Assembly (NCBI GenBank): GCA_964430505.1
Contig: CAYSGH010000013.1
Location: 1-64,000 of the forward strand
Source: UBA6176 sp032119375
GTDB taxonomy: Bacteria > Verrucomicrobiota > Verrucomicrobiia > Limisphaerales > UBA9464
Length of the DNA: 64,000 nucleotides
Direction of reading: 5' to 3'
The notes beneath the pieces were generated by a model. That model did no database searches, had not been told where the DNA came from, and saw only the letters and a list, made by a program, of their open reading frames with translations. This document shows, piece after piece, positions 44,128-52,383 of this stretch (the first letter of the stretch is position 1; the number at the start of each line of letters is the position of its first letter). The position numbers and the translations under genes are program-made.

Positions 44128-47082
44128 TCACCGTGCCCGCCGCCACCGTTCCAGCATGTTCCGCGTCGCGTGCTTCCAGACGGAGACCGAGGCACGGCTG
44201 CCATCCAGGGCTTGCAGGCACCACCGGAGGACCTGGCTGCGCGGCGCCCCGTGGCCAGGACGCTGCGAGGCAAGCGCCTTCTCGAACAGGGCGAGGCTCG
44301 CCGGGAAGATGCGCGGGGAGTCGGACGGGCACAGCATGGCCGGGTCGCGGGCCAACCTCCATTGGGCGTACTGCAAGAGCCTGGACCCGGGATGCTGCGC
44401 GAGGCAGAGCCGAAGAACGCACCGAAGCGGCTCCGCATGTTCGGCGCGTCGAGCCAGCAGGAGGATCAACGCGAGGCAGCCATCCACGTCCAGCCTGGCG
44501 GGCATTTCCCGAAGGAGATCGTCGATCATGGCCCCGGCCTTGGGATGGTCGCGCGCGTGCAGGTCGAACAGGCGACCTCCATAGGATGGCAAGGCCCCCG
44601 TTGGGAGGGCCGAGCTCTGGCCGTGACGCTTCCCGGCGAGGAACTCCATGACGTTGGGCGTTGCCAGCCGCAGCACGTCGGCATCCCCCAGTTCCAGGTG
44701 CGAGACCGTGGGCACCTCCAACCGCGTCTGAACGTGGTCCTCGTCCCTCCATGCTCCGAAGTTGCCCCTCCCCACGACGGCGCCCATCAGCGCGGGCCGA
44801 TGGACATGCAGCACCGCCGGCAGCCGGTCCGGATCGGCCGCCAGCAAGGGGAGCATGGCGCGCCGCGTCGATCGGCCGAGCCGGTGCATGGGGGCGCTGT
44901 CCAGCATGATCACGTGCGTCACCGGCCGCGGTGTGGCCGCGAGAAGCCTGCCGACCAGCCATGCGATGCTTCCCCCGATGGAATGCCCCACCACGACATC
45001 GGGCGTCGGCATCTCGCCCGCGTGGAGGCGGTCCACGATCTCCCGGGCGCTGTGCCACCAGTTCCGGTGCTGCCGCATGGAGTGGCCATGCGCGAGGCGC
45101 ACGTCGGCAGCCCAAATGTCATGGTCTGGGAACCACCCGGATCGCAGGATCGCCAGTGCCGGTGCGACGCCCCGGTTGCCGGGCATGACCAACGCCACCC
45201 GCCTGGGCGCCCCTTGCCCGGGCCATGCCCGCCGCAGCCGGATCCCGGCGGGTCCCGGGTCGCGGCGTGGTGCCGAGGCGATGCCCAACAGGGAGGCGAG
45301 GCCCGGCAAGGTGGAATCACGGAGGAACGCCTCCGTTGGGAACCGGACGCCGAGTTCCTGCTCCACGGCCACCGCGAGCCGCAAGAGCTTCAGGGAGTCC
45401 CCTCCAAGCCCGAGAAAGCTGTCGTCCAGCCGGTGGGACCCCGGGCCCAACACATCATCCCAGATCCGCGCAAGGCGTCCCAAGGGATGCCCGTCCCCCG
45501 CCGGGTCCCTCGGGGGATGCCGGGGCTCGGCCACCTGGGCGAGGAGCTCCGGGTAGTTCACCTTCCCGCCGGGCAACAACGGAATCGCGGGAACCCAGGT
45601 GATGCCCTGCGGGATCATGGAGTCCGGCAATCGCCCGCGAAGCCACCGGCGTGGATCCGTCGATGGCCCAAGGCCGGTGTCCGTCGTCACGAACCCATGG
45701 AGCACGACCTCGTGTCCCTCCGCCCGCTCCAAGACGGCGGCACCAACGATCCCGGGCATCGAGAGCAACTGGTTCTCAACCTCGTTCAGGAAGACGCGAT
45801 GACCGCGCACCTTCACCAGCCTGCCCAGCCTGCCGAGGTGCACGAGGCCCCCGCCCGGCAGCCGTCGCACCACGTCGCCCGTCGCATACATCCCCCCGGC
45901 GTCACCGGGCTCATCCACGCCGCCTCCCGCTCGATGCAGGGTCCCGCCCCGCATCTCGCCGAGCGCATGGTAGTCGGACCGTAGGAGCAGCTCGCCGCGG
46001 TCCTCGGCATCCGTGTCGTCCCCCAGGCGCCGGAGCGCATGGGAGCTCAGGGGGTACACGTGGCCAATGGGAACGGCCGGGGCCTGGACATCCATCTCGT
46101 CGCCCTGACTCCAGATGAACAGGGAGCTTTCCGTGCTGCCATAGACGTTCTGGACCAGGGTCGTCGGCCGCAGCAGACGCCGGGCCATGGCCAGGTCCGA
46201 TTGCAGCAGCGGCTCGCCCGAGAAGCGCAGGGCATCGAGACGCTGCAAGGGGTCGATCGCACCGGGCCATGCCGCGAAGGCCCGGAACAGGGACGGGGTA
46301 AAGCGTGCATGCCGCGCGCCCAGGTGGACGATCGCATGCGCCACGGCCTCAAACCCTCCAGCATTCACGTCCGCAAGGCACAGGGAGCCGCCGCTCAGCA
46401 GGAACACCAGGGCATGGTGCAGGAACCCGAAGTTGCCGTGGGTTCCCGCCACGAGAACGCGGGCGCCCGAAGGCACCCGCATCAGCCGAATCGAGGACTG
46501 CACCCGGACCTGCAACGTCCGCGCGGAATGTACCACCAGCTTGGGCGCACCCGTTGACTCCGATGTTGGGAAAATCATCGCCGGGGCATCGGCCGCCAAG
46601 AGCTTGCCGCGGGGCGGCGTCGCCGGGGCCTCGGGCCCGCCCACCAGATCATCCACGTTGAGGACACGGACTCCTGACGACCCTGGAAGCCGGGCCGCCG
46701 TTGTGTCATCGCACGCCACCAACGTCGCCCCGGACTCGCGAAGGATCGCCTCGATCCTTGCGTCCGGGTGCCCCGCATCGAGCAGCAGGAAGGCCCTGCC
46801 CGCCATGGCGCAGGCGAACCATGCCGCGACCGCGTCCAGGCCGGGGGCCTGCAACCATCCCACCGGCCCGGGCGCCACCCCGGCTGCATCGATGCCGTGA
46901 GCGAGGTGGCACGCCCTCCGGAACAGGTCCCTGAAGCGGTGCCGGCCTCGGCCGTCCAGCACCGCCGGGGCGTCCGGCGAACGTTCCACCACGCGTTCCA
47001 GCGCGACCGGCAACGGCTCCCCCAACCGCCCCTCATCGGGAGGCTCAAACGGCGATGCCAGCCAGGCGACCCCCTTGCTCAT
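44128..47082 (-). CDS. NRPS-like adenylation-carrier-thioesterase protein
   Basis: A 984-aa single module without a condensation domain. Adenylation domain about 25-515: the phosphate loop is unusual (FPTSESTGAPKLV at 171-183), with NVYGSTESS at 312-320, YATGD at 399-403 and GGKVNYPEL carrying the catalytic Lys near 507. Carrier domain about 530-600: FLGLGGDSLKLL with the phosphopantetheine Ser563. Alpha/beta-hydrolase thioesterase about 625-830: VVVGHSIGGSIAWL, Ser701. A helical tail of about 150 residues follows. It should activate, load and release one acid, perhaps as a dimer or ester. The substrate code is not readable by eye. Its ATG overlaps the stop of the upstream gene by 4 bp. Confidence 0.88.
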   Translation of the reverse strand: MSKGVAWLASPFEPPDEGRLGEPLPVALERVVERSPDAPAVLDGRGRHRFRDLFRRACHLAHGIDAAGVAPGPVGWLQAPGLDAVAAWFACAMAGRAFLLLDAGHPDARIEAILRESGATLVACDDTTAARLPGSSGVRVLNVDDLVGGPEAPATPPRGKLLAADAPAMIFPTSESTGAPKLVVHSARTLQVRVQSSIRLMRVPSGARVLVAGTHGNFGFLHHALVFLLSGGSLCLADVNAGGFEAVAHAIVHLGARHARFTPSLFRAFAAWPGAIDPLQRLDALRFSGEPLLQSDLAMARRLLRPTTLVQNVYGSTESSLFIWSQGDEMDVQAPAVPIGHVYPLSSHALRRLGDDTDAEDRGELLLRSDYHALGEMRGGTLHRAGGGVDEPGDAGGMYATGDVVRRLPGGGLVHLGRLGRLVKVRGHRVFLNEVENQLLSMPGIVGAAVLERAEGHEVVLHGFVTTDTGLGPSTDPRRWLRGRLPDSMIPQGITWVPAIPLLPGGKVNYPELLAQVAEPRHPPRDPAGDGHPLGRLARIWDDVLGPGSHRLDDSFLGLGGDSLKLLRLAVAVEQELGVRFPTEAFLRDSTLPGLASLLGIASAPRRDPGPAGIRLRRAWPGQGAPRRVALVMPGNRGVAPALAILRSGWFPDHDIWAADVRLAHGHSMRQHRNWWHSAREIVDRLHAGEMPTPDVVVGHSIGGSIAWLVGRLLAATPRPVTHVIMLDSAPMHRLGRSTRRAMLPLLAADPDRLPAVLHVHRPALMGAVVGRGNFGAWRDEDHVQTRLEVPTVSHLELGDADVLRLATPNVMEFLAGKRHGQSSALPTGALPSYGGRLFDLHARDHPKAGAMIDDLLREMPARLDVDGCLALILLLARRAEHAEPLRCVLRLCLAQHPGSRLLQYAQWRLARDPAMLCPSDSPRIFPASLALFEKALASQRPGHGAPRSQVLRWCLQALDGSRASVSVWKHATRNMLERWRRAR

Positions 47083-48140
47083 GACCCTTGCAAGGCCGCC
47101 TCGGCATGGCACGCCCCCGCCATGCTTGGAACGAAGTCCCCCAAAGGCCGCGCCGCCTCGACGTGATAGACCCCGAAGGTTTCCGACGTCAGCAATCGTG
47201 GGATCCATCGGCCCTCCACCTCCAGGAAGCCCACGCATCCGTTCTGGGACCGGATGGCTCCGCCCGGGAAGGGCCGAAACGACAACAGGCCCGCATGGGC
47301 CACCTGGCGCATCACCACGGCCCGCCGCGCGTCCACGATCGGGGCCAGTTGCCTTGCCCAGCCGTCCTCGGCCCACCGATACAGGCCCCCCCGGTATCGT
47401 GCCTCGTCGGCACTGCAAGGGCGCCCCAGGAACCGCTCGATGATCCGGTGATCCTTCTCCGTCTGCGGCACCTGGGGCAGGTCGGCCGCCCCGGGGCAGG
47501 GCGCGTCCCCCGTCGGACCCAACTCCGACTGCACCAGCACCCGAACCCTCGCGGCGGCCCCGATGGCGTGGATCATGGACCGGAACCGCGCCGCGTAGGC
47601 CTCGGTGGCCGCAATCGGGATGTCGTTGACCCGGCGGGCAACGCCGTTGTTCAGGACAACCACGAACTCCATGCCGGGAGCATACGCCGCCGTCATGGCT
47701 TGGTGCAGCAACGTGACCTGCCACAGCAGCAGCAGCTCCGTTTGGTCCGGCACAAACGTGGGCTCCAGGACCCCGGGAAATGGCGATGCCCGATACCCGC
47801 CGTTGTACAACAGGAACAACGGGACCGGCCGATGGCCCGTGATCGAATCGAGGAGCCTCTCCCGCAGGCTCGGCAAGGCCCCGGCCAGCCGACCGCGCGC
47901 CTGGTGGTTGAACGTCCGGCTCAGCAACACCCGCGTCAGGACCTCCGCGCAGGCGCCCGCGTCCGCCGGGCCGTCGCCGGGCGTTGGATCGGAAGGCCCT
48001 GCCCACGCCCGCCGCATGTCGTCCACCCGCCCGGAAAGCCACGCCGACACGTGCGCCTGCCGTTCCTCGGAGGCCTGCGGAAGCCGGGGCCAAGCACCGC
48101 CTTGAGCCGCCATGGGCACTACTAGGATTTCTCGCCTCAT
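47079..48140 (-). CDS. Putative isonitrile-synthase-like (PvcA/Dit1-type) protein
   Basis: A 353-aa soluble protein without an obvious family signature. The middle reads VPLFLLYNGGYRASPFPGVL, then PDQTELLLLWQVTLLHQAM, YAPGMEFVVVLNNGVARRVND and ATEAYAARFRSMIHAIG. The spacing of these blocks resembles the Rossmann core of the PvcA/Dit1 isonitrile synthases (P-I-x-F-x-L, a Glu-rich helix, Y-x-PG-x-x-x-V-I, then TxxYRxxL), which convert an amino acid's amine to an isocyanide. This is an eye-level likeness only and several usual residues differ. The GAGGG upstream of 48140 fixes the start. It is translationally coupled to the A-PCP-TE gene, so both should serve one pathway. Confidence 0.4.
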   Translation of the reverse strand: MRREILVVPMAAQGGAWPRLPQASEERQAHVSAWLSGRVDDMRRAWAGPSDPTPGDGPADAGACAEVLTRVLLSRTFNHQARGRLAGALPSLRERLLDSITGHRPVPLFLLYNGGYRASPFPGVLEPTFVPDQTELLLLWQVTLLHQAMTAAYAPGMEFVVVLNNGVARRVNDIPIAATEAYAARFRSMIHAIGAAARVRVLVQSELGPTGDAPCPGAADLPQVPQTEKDHRIIERFLGRPCSADEARYRGGLYRWAEDGWARQLAPIVDARRAVVMRQVAHAGLLSFRPFPGGAIRSQNGCVGFLEVEGRWIPRLLTSETFGVYHVEAARPLGDFVPSMAGACHAEAALQGS

Positions 48141-48634
48141 CGAAACCCTCAGCCTGCGCCTCCCTCGAAAAACGGCCCAGCAAAACGGAGGGGGTCACGG
48201 CACCGAGCGGCGTGGCCCGAACGGGACGGGACCGAGGTAGCGGATGGGGCCGTGGAGGAGCCGGGCGTCGTCGAGGCCACCATGGGACCCGAAGCTCCGC
48301 TGGCGTGTGGCGGCGGGGGTGATCAACCCGGCCCGGACGATGACCCCGAGCGGGAGGGCGGCCCGGCAGGATTCCAAGGCGCCGGTGTCGCGGCCCCTGG
48401 ACCGGGACGATTCGTTGGACCGGGCGTCCGGGCCCGGATGGCGATCCTGCCGTAGCCTTGCATTCCTTCGCCCGTGAATCGAGACGACGACCCCCGTTCC
48501 TCGCGCGGATCGGCCATGGACGCCGCCCCGCTCCAGCAAGGCGTGCCCAAGAGCCTCCATGAATCGTGACGCGGGAGGCCGTCGCAGCGTTCCATGCGTG
48601 GCAACGGCGCGGGGTTCGGGATAGGGTGCCGCCC
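48141..48634. other. Spacer between divergent genes
   Basis: About 490 bp without a convincing gene. A 149-codon minus-strand frame exists but has no recognisable motif. Promoters for the minus-strand two-gene operon and for the helicase must lie here; no clear sites were found. Confidence 0.45.
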
Positions 48635-50851
48635 GTGATTGCACCGACCGACAGCATGGGGGGTTCGGGCGGCGCGGACTTCGTGGCGGAGGTGGAGCAT
48701 GTCTTCGGCCCGGAGGGGCCGTTTGCCGCGTCGCCGAACTTCGAGTACCGGCCGCAGCAGCAGCGGATGGCGGGGGAGGTGGCGCGTGCGTTGCAGGAGG
48801 GGGGGCACCTGCTGGTGGAGGCGGGCACGGGGGTGGGGAAGAGCTTCGCGTACCTGGTCCCGGCGGTGTTGTTCGCGGCGCGTCGCAAGAAGAAGGCGAT
48901 CATCTGCACCTACACGATCAACCTGCAGGAGCAGTTGGTGGAGAAGGACCTGCCGTTGCTCAAGCGGGTGCTGCCCGTGGACTTCGCCTACGCGATGCTC
49001 AAGGGCCGCAGCAACTACCTGTGCACGCGCCGCCTCCAGAAGGCCCTGCAACAATCGAACTCCCTCTTCACCAGCCCCGAGGTCGCCGAGCTGCAACGCA
49101 TCCTCGAATGGAGCCACCAGACCGAGGACGGGTCGTTGTCGGACTTCGACACGGAGCCGGACCCGCGCGTGTGGGAGATGGTGTGTTCCGAGCGCGGCCT
49201 GTGCACCCCCAAGCGGTGCGGGCACCCGTCGGACATGGCGAAGGCGGGCCGGACGTGCTTCTTCCAGCGGGCGCGGCAGAAGATCCTGGGGGCCGACGTG
49301 CTGGTGCTGAACCACACGTTGTTCTTCTCGCTGTTGAACGGGGTGGAGCCGGATGAGAAGGAGGGGGTGCTGTTCCGGAACGACTTCGTGATCTTCGACG
49401 AGGCGCACATGGTGGAGCAGGCGGCGGCGAAGCACATCGGGGTGTCGGTTTCGAGCGGCCAGCTTCGGTACAACCTGCAACGGCTGTGGAATCCCAAGAC
49501 CCAGAAGGGCCTGTTGACGGCCGTGCAGGGCGGGCCGGTGGTGCAGCACGTGGCGACGGCGCTGGCGACGTCCGACACGTTCTTCGAGAAGGTGGAGCAG
49601 GCGTGCGACGCGTTGGCGACGCGCCCGGCGGGGGCGCAGGAGGCCGGGGGCGGCCCCGTGGGCGGGGGCCGTGGCGGGGTTGGGCCGGGCGTGGGCGAGG
49701 AGGGGGCCGACGCGGGCCGGGGGCAGGGCGTCGGGGCGACGGGGTTGGGGGCGGGGTTGGGGGCGGGGTCGGCGGCGCGGCCCTGGACGGAGCTGCGCAT
49801 ACGGAGGCCGGAGCTGGTGGGCGACAGCCTGAGCCTGATCCTGGAGAACGTGCGCGAGACGTTGATGGGGCTGGTGGAGCGCAGCGAGGACCGCGAGACG
49901 GGCGAGGAGCTGATGGAATGCCACCGGCGGCTGGGCGACCTGAAGGCGTCCCTGGTGACGTTCATCAAGCAGGACGCGGACGAGCACGTGTACTGGGTGG
50001 ACCGCGGCGGGCGGACGCTTCGCAACATCAGCCTGAATGCGGCGCCGGTGGACGTGGCGGCGTTCCTGAGGGAGCGGCTGTTCGGGGCGCAGACGAGCGT
50101 GATCCTCACGAGCGCGACGATGGCGGTGAAGGAGGCGCGGGTAACGGACCCGTCGCGTCCGGTGGTGGCGGCGCGGGGCGCGCTGGACTACGTGGCCCGG
50201 CGCGTGGGCGCCGAGACGGCCCGGCAGGTGCAGGTGGGGTCGCCGTTCGACTACGAGCGCCAGATGAAGGTGCACGTGGTGTCGCGGATGCCGGACCCGC
50301 GCGAGCCCAACTACATGGACGCGCTGGAGCATTGGATTGGGCATTACGTGCGGCAGACGCACGGCAAGGCGTTCGTGTTGTTCACGAGCAACCGCCTGAT
50401 GCAGGAGATGGCGGGGCGGATGGAACGCTTCTTCGACGAGCTGGGCATCCAATGCCTCGTGCAGGGCAAGGGGATGCCGCGCGCCACGATGCTCGAGCGG
50501 TTCAAGGAGGACGTGGACTCCGTCCTGTTCGGGACCGCGAGCTTCTGGCAGGGCGTGGACGTGCCGGGGGAGGCGTTGTCCAACGTCATCCTGACGCGCC
50601 TGCCGTTCGCGGTGCCGGACCATCCCTTGGTCGAGGCCCGCATCGAGCGCATTGAGGCGCGCGGCGGCAACCCCTTCTCCGAGTTCAGCCTGCCCGAGGC
50701 CATCCTGAAGTTCCGGCAGGGCGTGGGCCGCCTCATCCGCACGCGCGACGACTCCGGCATCGTCGTGATCCTCGACAACCGCGTCCTCACCAAGCGCTAC
50801 GGCCAGGCGTTCCTCGACGCCATCCCGCGCTGCCCCGTGGAGGTCGTGTGA
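48635..50851 (+). CDS. ATP-dependent helicase, DinG/XPD type
   Basis: A 738-aa superfamily 2 helicase with an iron-sulphur domain. Motif I is EAGTGVGKSFAYLVP, Ia TYTINLQEQL and II VIFDEAHMVE (DEAH). Fe-S cysteines are NYLCTRRL, then MVCSERGLCTPKRC and CFFQ. Motif III is ILTSATM, V GTASFWQGVDVPGEAL, and VI ILKFRQGVGRLIRT (QGxGRxIR). The family unwinds 5'-to-3' and handles R-loops, forks and G-quadruplexes. Odd: a Gly/Ala-rich insert of about 45 residues (about 335-380) encoded by strong G-runs. The GTG at 48635 has AGGG upstream; ATG 48656 is an alternative. Confidence 0.9.
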   Translation: MIAPTDSMGGSGGADFVAEVEHVFGPEGPFAASPNFEYRPQQQRMAGEVARALQEGGHLLVEAGTGVGKSFAYLVPAVLFAARRKKKAIICTYTINLQEQLVEKDLPLLKRVLPVDFAYAMLKGRSNYLCTRRLQKALQQSNSLFTSPEVAELQRILEWSHQTEDGSLSDFDTEPDPRVWEMVCSERGLCTPKRCGHPSDMAKAGRTCFFQRARQKILGADVLVLNHTLFFSLLNGVEPDEKEGVLFRNDFVIFDEAHMVEQAAAKHIGVSVSSGQLRYNLQRLWNPKTQKGLLTAVQGGPVVQHVATALATSDTFFEKVEQACDALATRPAGAQEAGGGPVGGGRGGVGPGVGEEGADAGRGQGVGATGLGAGLGAGSAARPWTELRIRRPELVGDSLSLILENVRETLMGLVERSEDRETGEELMECHRRLGDLKASLVTFIKQDADEHVYWVDRGGRTLRNISLNAAPVDVAAFLRERLFGAQTSVILTSATMAVKEARVTDPSRPVVAARGALDYVARRVGAETARQVQVGSPFDYERQMKVHVVSRMPDPREPNYMDALEHWIGHYVRQTHGKAFVLFTSNRLMQEMAGRMERFFDELGIQCLVQGKGMPRATMLERFKEDVDSVLFGTASFWQGVDVPGEALSNVILTRLPFAVPDHPLVEARIERIEARGGNPFSEFSLPEAILKFRQGVGRLIRTRDDSGIVVILDNRVLTKRYGQAFLDAIPRCPVEVV
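49741..49768 (+). other. Potential G-quadruplex within the helicase gene
   Basis: Five successive runs of four or five G separated by TT or C, on the coding strand. This satisfies the classical intramolecular G4 pattern in DNA and mRNA. It encodes the TGLGAGLGAGS part of the low-complexity insert. More G-runs flank it from about 49640. Confidence 0.75.
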
Positions 50852-50875
50852 AGCGAGAAGCAACCATGGGCCTTG

Positions 50876-50952
50876 CTGTAGGCCGCGTGCCCTCACGCGG
50901 CGGCCAACGAATCCGCATCCTCGTGCGCCGGGTCAGGGAACCCGGCCTACAG
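50876..50952 (+). repeat. REP-like double-hairpin element, copy 5
   Basis: Perfect outer arms CTGTAGGCCG/CGGCCTACAG and an intact left hairpin. The right hairpin has one change (GTCAGGGAACCC). It begins 25 bp after the helicase stop and runs into the next gene's reading frame. Confidence 0.88.
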
Positions 50953-52383
50953 CCCTGCGCAGCCCGCCGAGCCCTCCTCGGCCTCGCCCTCGCCCTGGCC
51001 ACCTCGCACGCCGTCGCGGCCGGGCTCGAATGGCCCCAGTTCCGCGGCCCCGGCGCTTCGGGCATCGGCCAGGGCGGCTTCCCGGACCGGTTCGGGCCCG
51101 GGACGAACGAGGCGTGGTCCGTCGAGGTGCCGCCCGGCAACTCCTCGCCCGTTGTCTCGGGGCAACGCCTGTTCCTGACGGGCTTTTCGGACAACCAGCT
51201 CCTCGTGCTGGCCCTGGACGCGGGCACGGGGCGCGAGTCGTGGCGACGCGCCTTGCCGCCGGGCCGGATCGAGCGCGGCGCGCGGCTGGGGAACCCGGCG
51301 ACGGCGACGTGCGCGACGGATGGCCGCGTGGTGGTGTCGTGCTTCGGGCCCTTCGGGCTCGTGTGCCATGACCTGGAAGGGAAGGAACGATGGCGCCACC
51401 CGTTGCCCACGCCGTTGACGCAGCATGGGGCCGGGACGTCGCCGGTGATCGTGGGCGACCTGGTGGTGCTCAACCAGGACCAGGACACGGGCTCGTATCT
51501 CCTCGCCGTGGGGCTGGCCGACGGCGCGGTGCGTTGGCGGGTCGAGCGACCCCATGCGCGCCGGGGCTTTTCCACGCCCTTGGCATGGCCGCCCGCCCGG
51601 CCGGAGGTCGTGGTTGTGGCGGGGACGTTGCAACTGGACGCGTACCGGCTGCGCGACGGCGCCCCGGCATGGCGCGTGCACGGGCTGCCCAACGAGATGG
51701 TCAGCTCGCCCGTGGCCGGCGACGACCGGCTCTTCGTGGCCGGTTGGACGGCCGGGTCGGGCGTGGGCCGCATGCCGGCGTGGGAGGGATTGGTGGCGTC
51801 GGGCGACGCCGACCATGACCAGCGGTTGTCGCAGGCGGAGGCCCCGGCCGGCCCGGCCAGGCAACACTTCGCCTACCTGGATGCGAACAAGGACGGGCTG
51901 TTGTCCGCGGACGAGTACGCCGTTGCCGCCCATGCGTTTGATGCGTCGCGCAACGTGGCGATGGCGGTGCGGCCGGAGGGGTCGGGCGACATCACGGCGT
52001 CGGCGGTGGCGTGGACGTTCGCGCGCGGGTTGCCTTACTGCCCCACGCCGTTGCTCCTGGGCAACCGCCTGTGGCTGGTGCGCAACGGCGGTCTCGTGAC
52101 CATCCTCGACGCCGCGACGGGCCGCGCCGTCGTGCAGGAAGAACGCCTCGGGACGGTGGGCGACCATTACGCGTCGCCCGTGGCCAGCGGGGACCGCGTC
52201 TGCATCATCGCGCAGTCGGGGGTGGCGGTGGTCCTGCGCGCCGCCGACACGCTGGAGGTCGTCGCGCGCAACCCGTTGGGCGAGGCCGTCGTGGCCACGC
52301 CCGCGATTGCCCATGGGCGGCTCCACGTGCGGACGGCGACGCGGCTCCATGCGTTCGGGCCGGCGAAGGGAGGCGAACGATGA
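50923..52383 (+). CDS. Secreted PQQ-like beta-propeller protein with EF-hand insert
   Basis: A 486-aa protein (from GTG 50923) with a signal peptide RRALLGLALALATSHAVAA. The start of the mature part, LEWPQFRGPGASG, is typical of verrucomicrobial/planctomycetal BamB-like PQQ propellers. Blades follow (SSPVVSGQRLFLTG, GRESWRRALP, GAGTSPVIVGDLVVLNQ). An inserted EF-hand-like pair has DADHDQRLSQAE and DANKDGLLSADE, fitting calcium binding. No quinone enzyme residues are evident. No ATG exists after the REP element, so the start codon lies within or before it: GTG 50848, ATG 50866, GTG 50887 or GTG 50923. The last gives the best signal peptide. Confidence 0.75.
   Translation: MRRVREPGLQPCAARRALLGLALALATSHAVAAGLEWPQFRGPGASGIGQGGFPDRFGPGTNEAWSVEVPPGNSSPVVSGQRLFLTGFSDNQLLVLALDAGTGRESWRRALPPGRIERGARLGNPATATCATDGRVVVSCFGPFGLVCHDLEGKERWRHPLPTPLTQHGAGTSPVIVGDLVVLNQDQDTGSYLLAVGLADGAVRWRVERPHARRGFSTPLAWPPARPEVVVVAGTLQLDAYRLRDGAPAWRVHGLPNEMVSSPVAGDDRLFVAGWTAGSGVGRMPAWEGLVASGDADHDQRLSQAEAPAGPARQHFAYLDANKDGLLSADEYAVAAHAFDASRNVAMAVRPEGSGDITASAVAWTFARGLPYCPTPLLLGNRLWLVRNGGLVTILDAATGRAVVQEERLGTVGDHYASPVASGDRVCIIAQSGVAVVLRAADTLEVVARNPLGEAVVATPAIAHGRLHVRTATRLHAFGPAKGGER

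Noticed and set aside
43704..45984. Long plus-strand frame across REP copy 4 and the A-PCP-TE gene
   Set aside because: Contains repeat-derived VGRVPSRG/RRVRGPGLQ text and is antisense to a well-supported gene.
48195..48644. 149-codon minus-strand frame upstream of the helicase
   Set aside because: No motif, no ribosome site and atypical Arg/Ser richness; treated as spacer.
47083..48909. N-terminal extension of the A-PCP-TE frame up to 48909
   Set aside because: The extension overlaps the isonitrile-synthase-like gene in another frame and the helicase start on the other strand. The adenylation domain begins at Met 47082.
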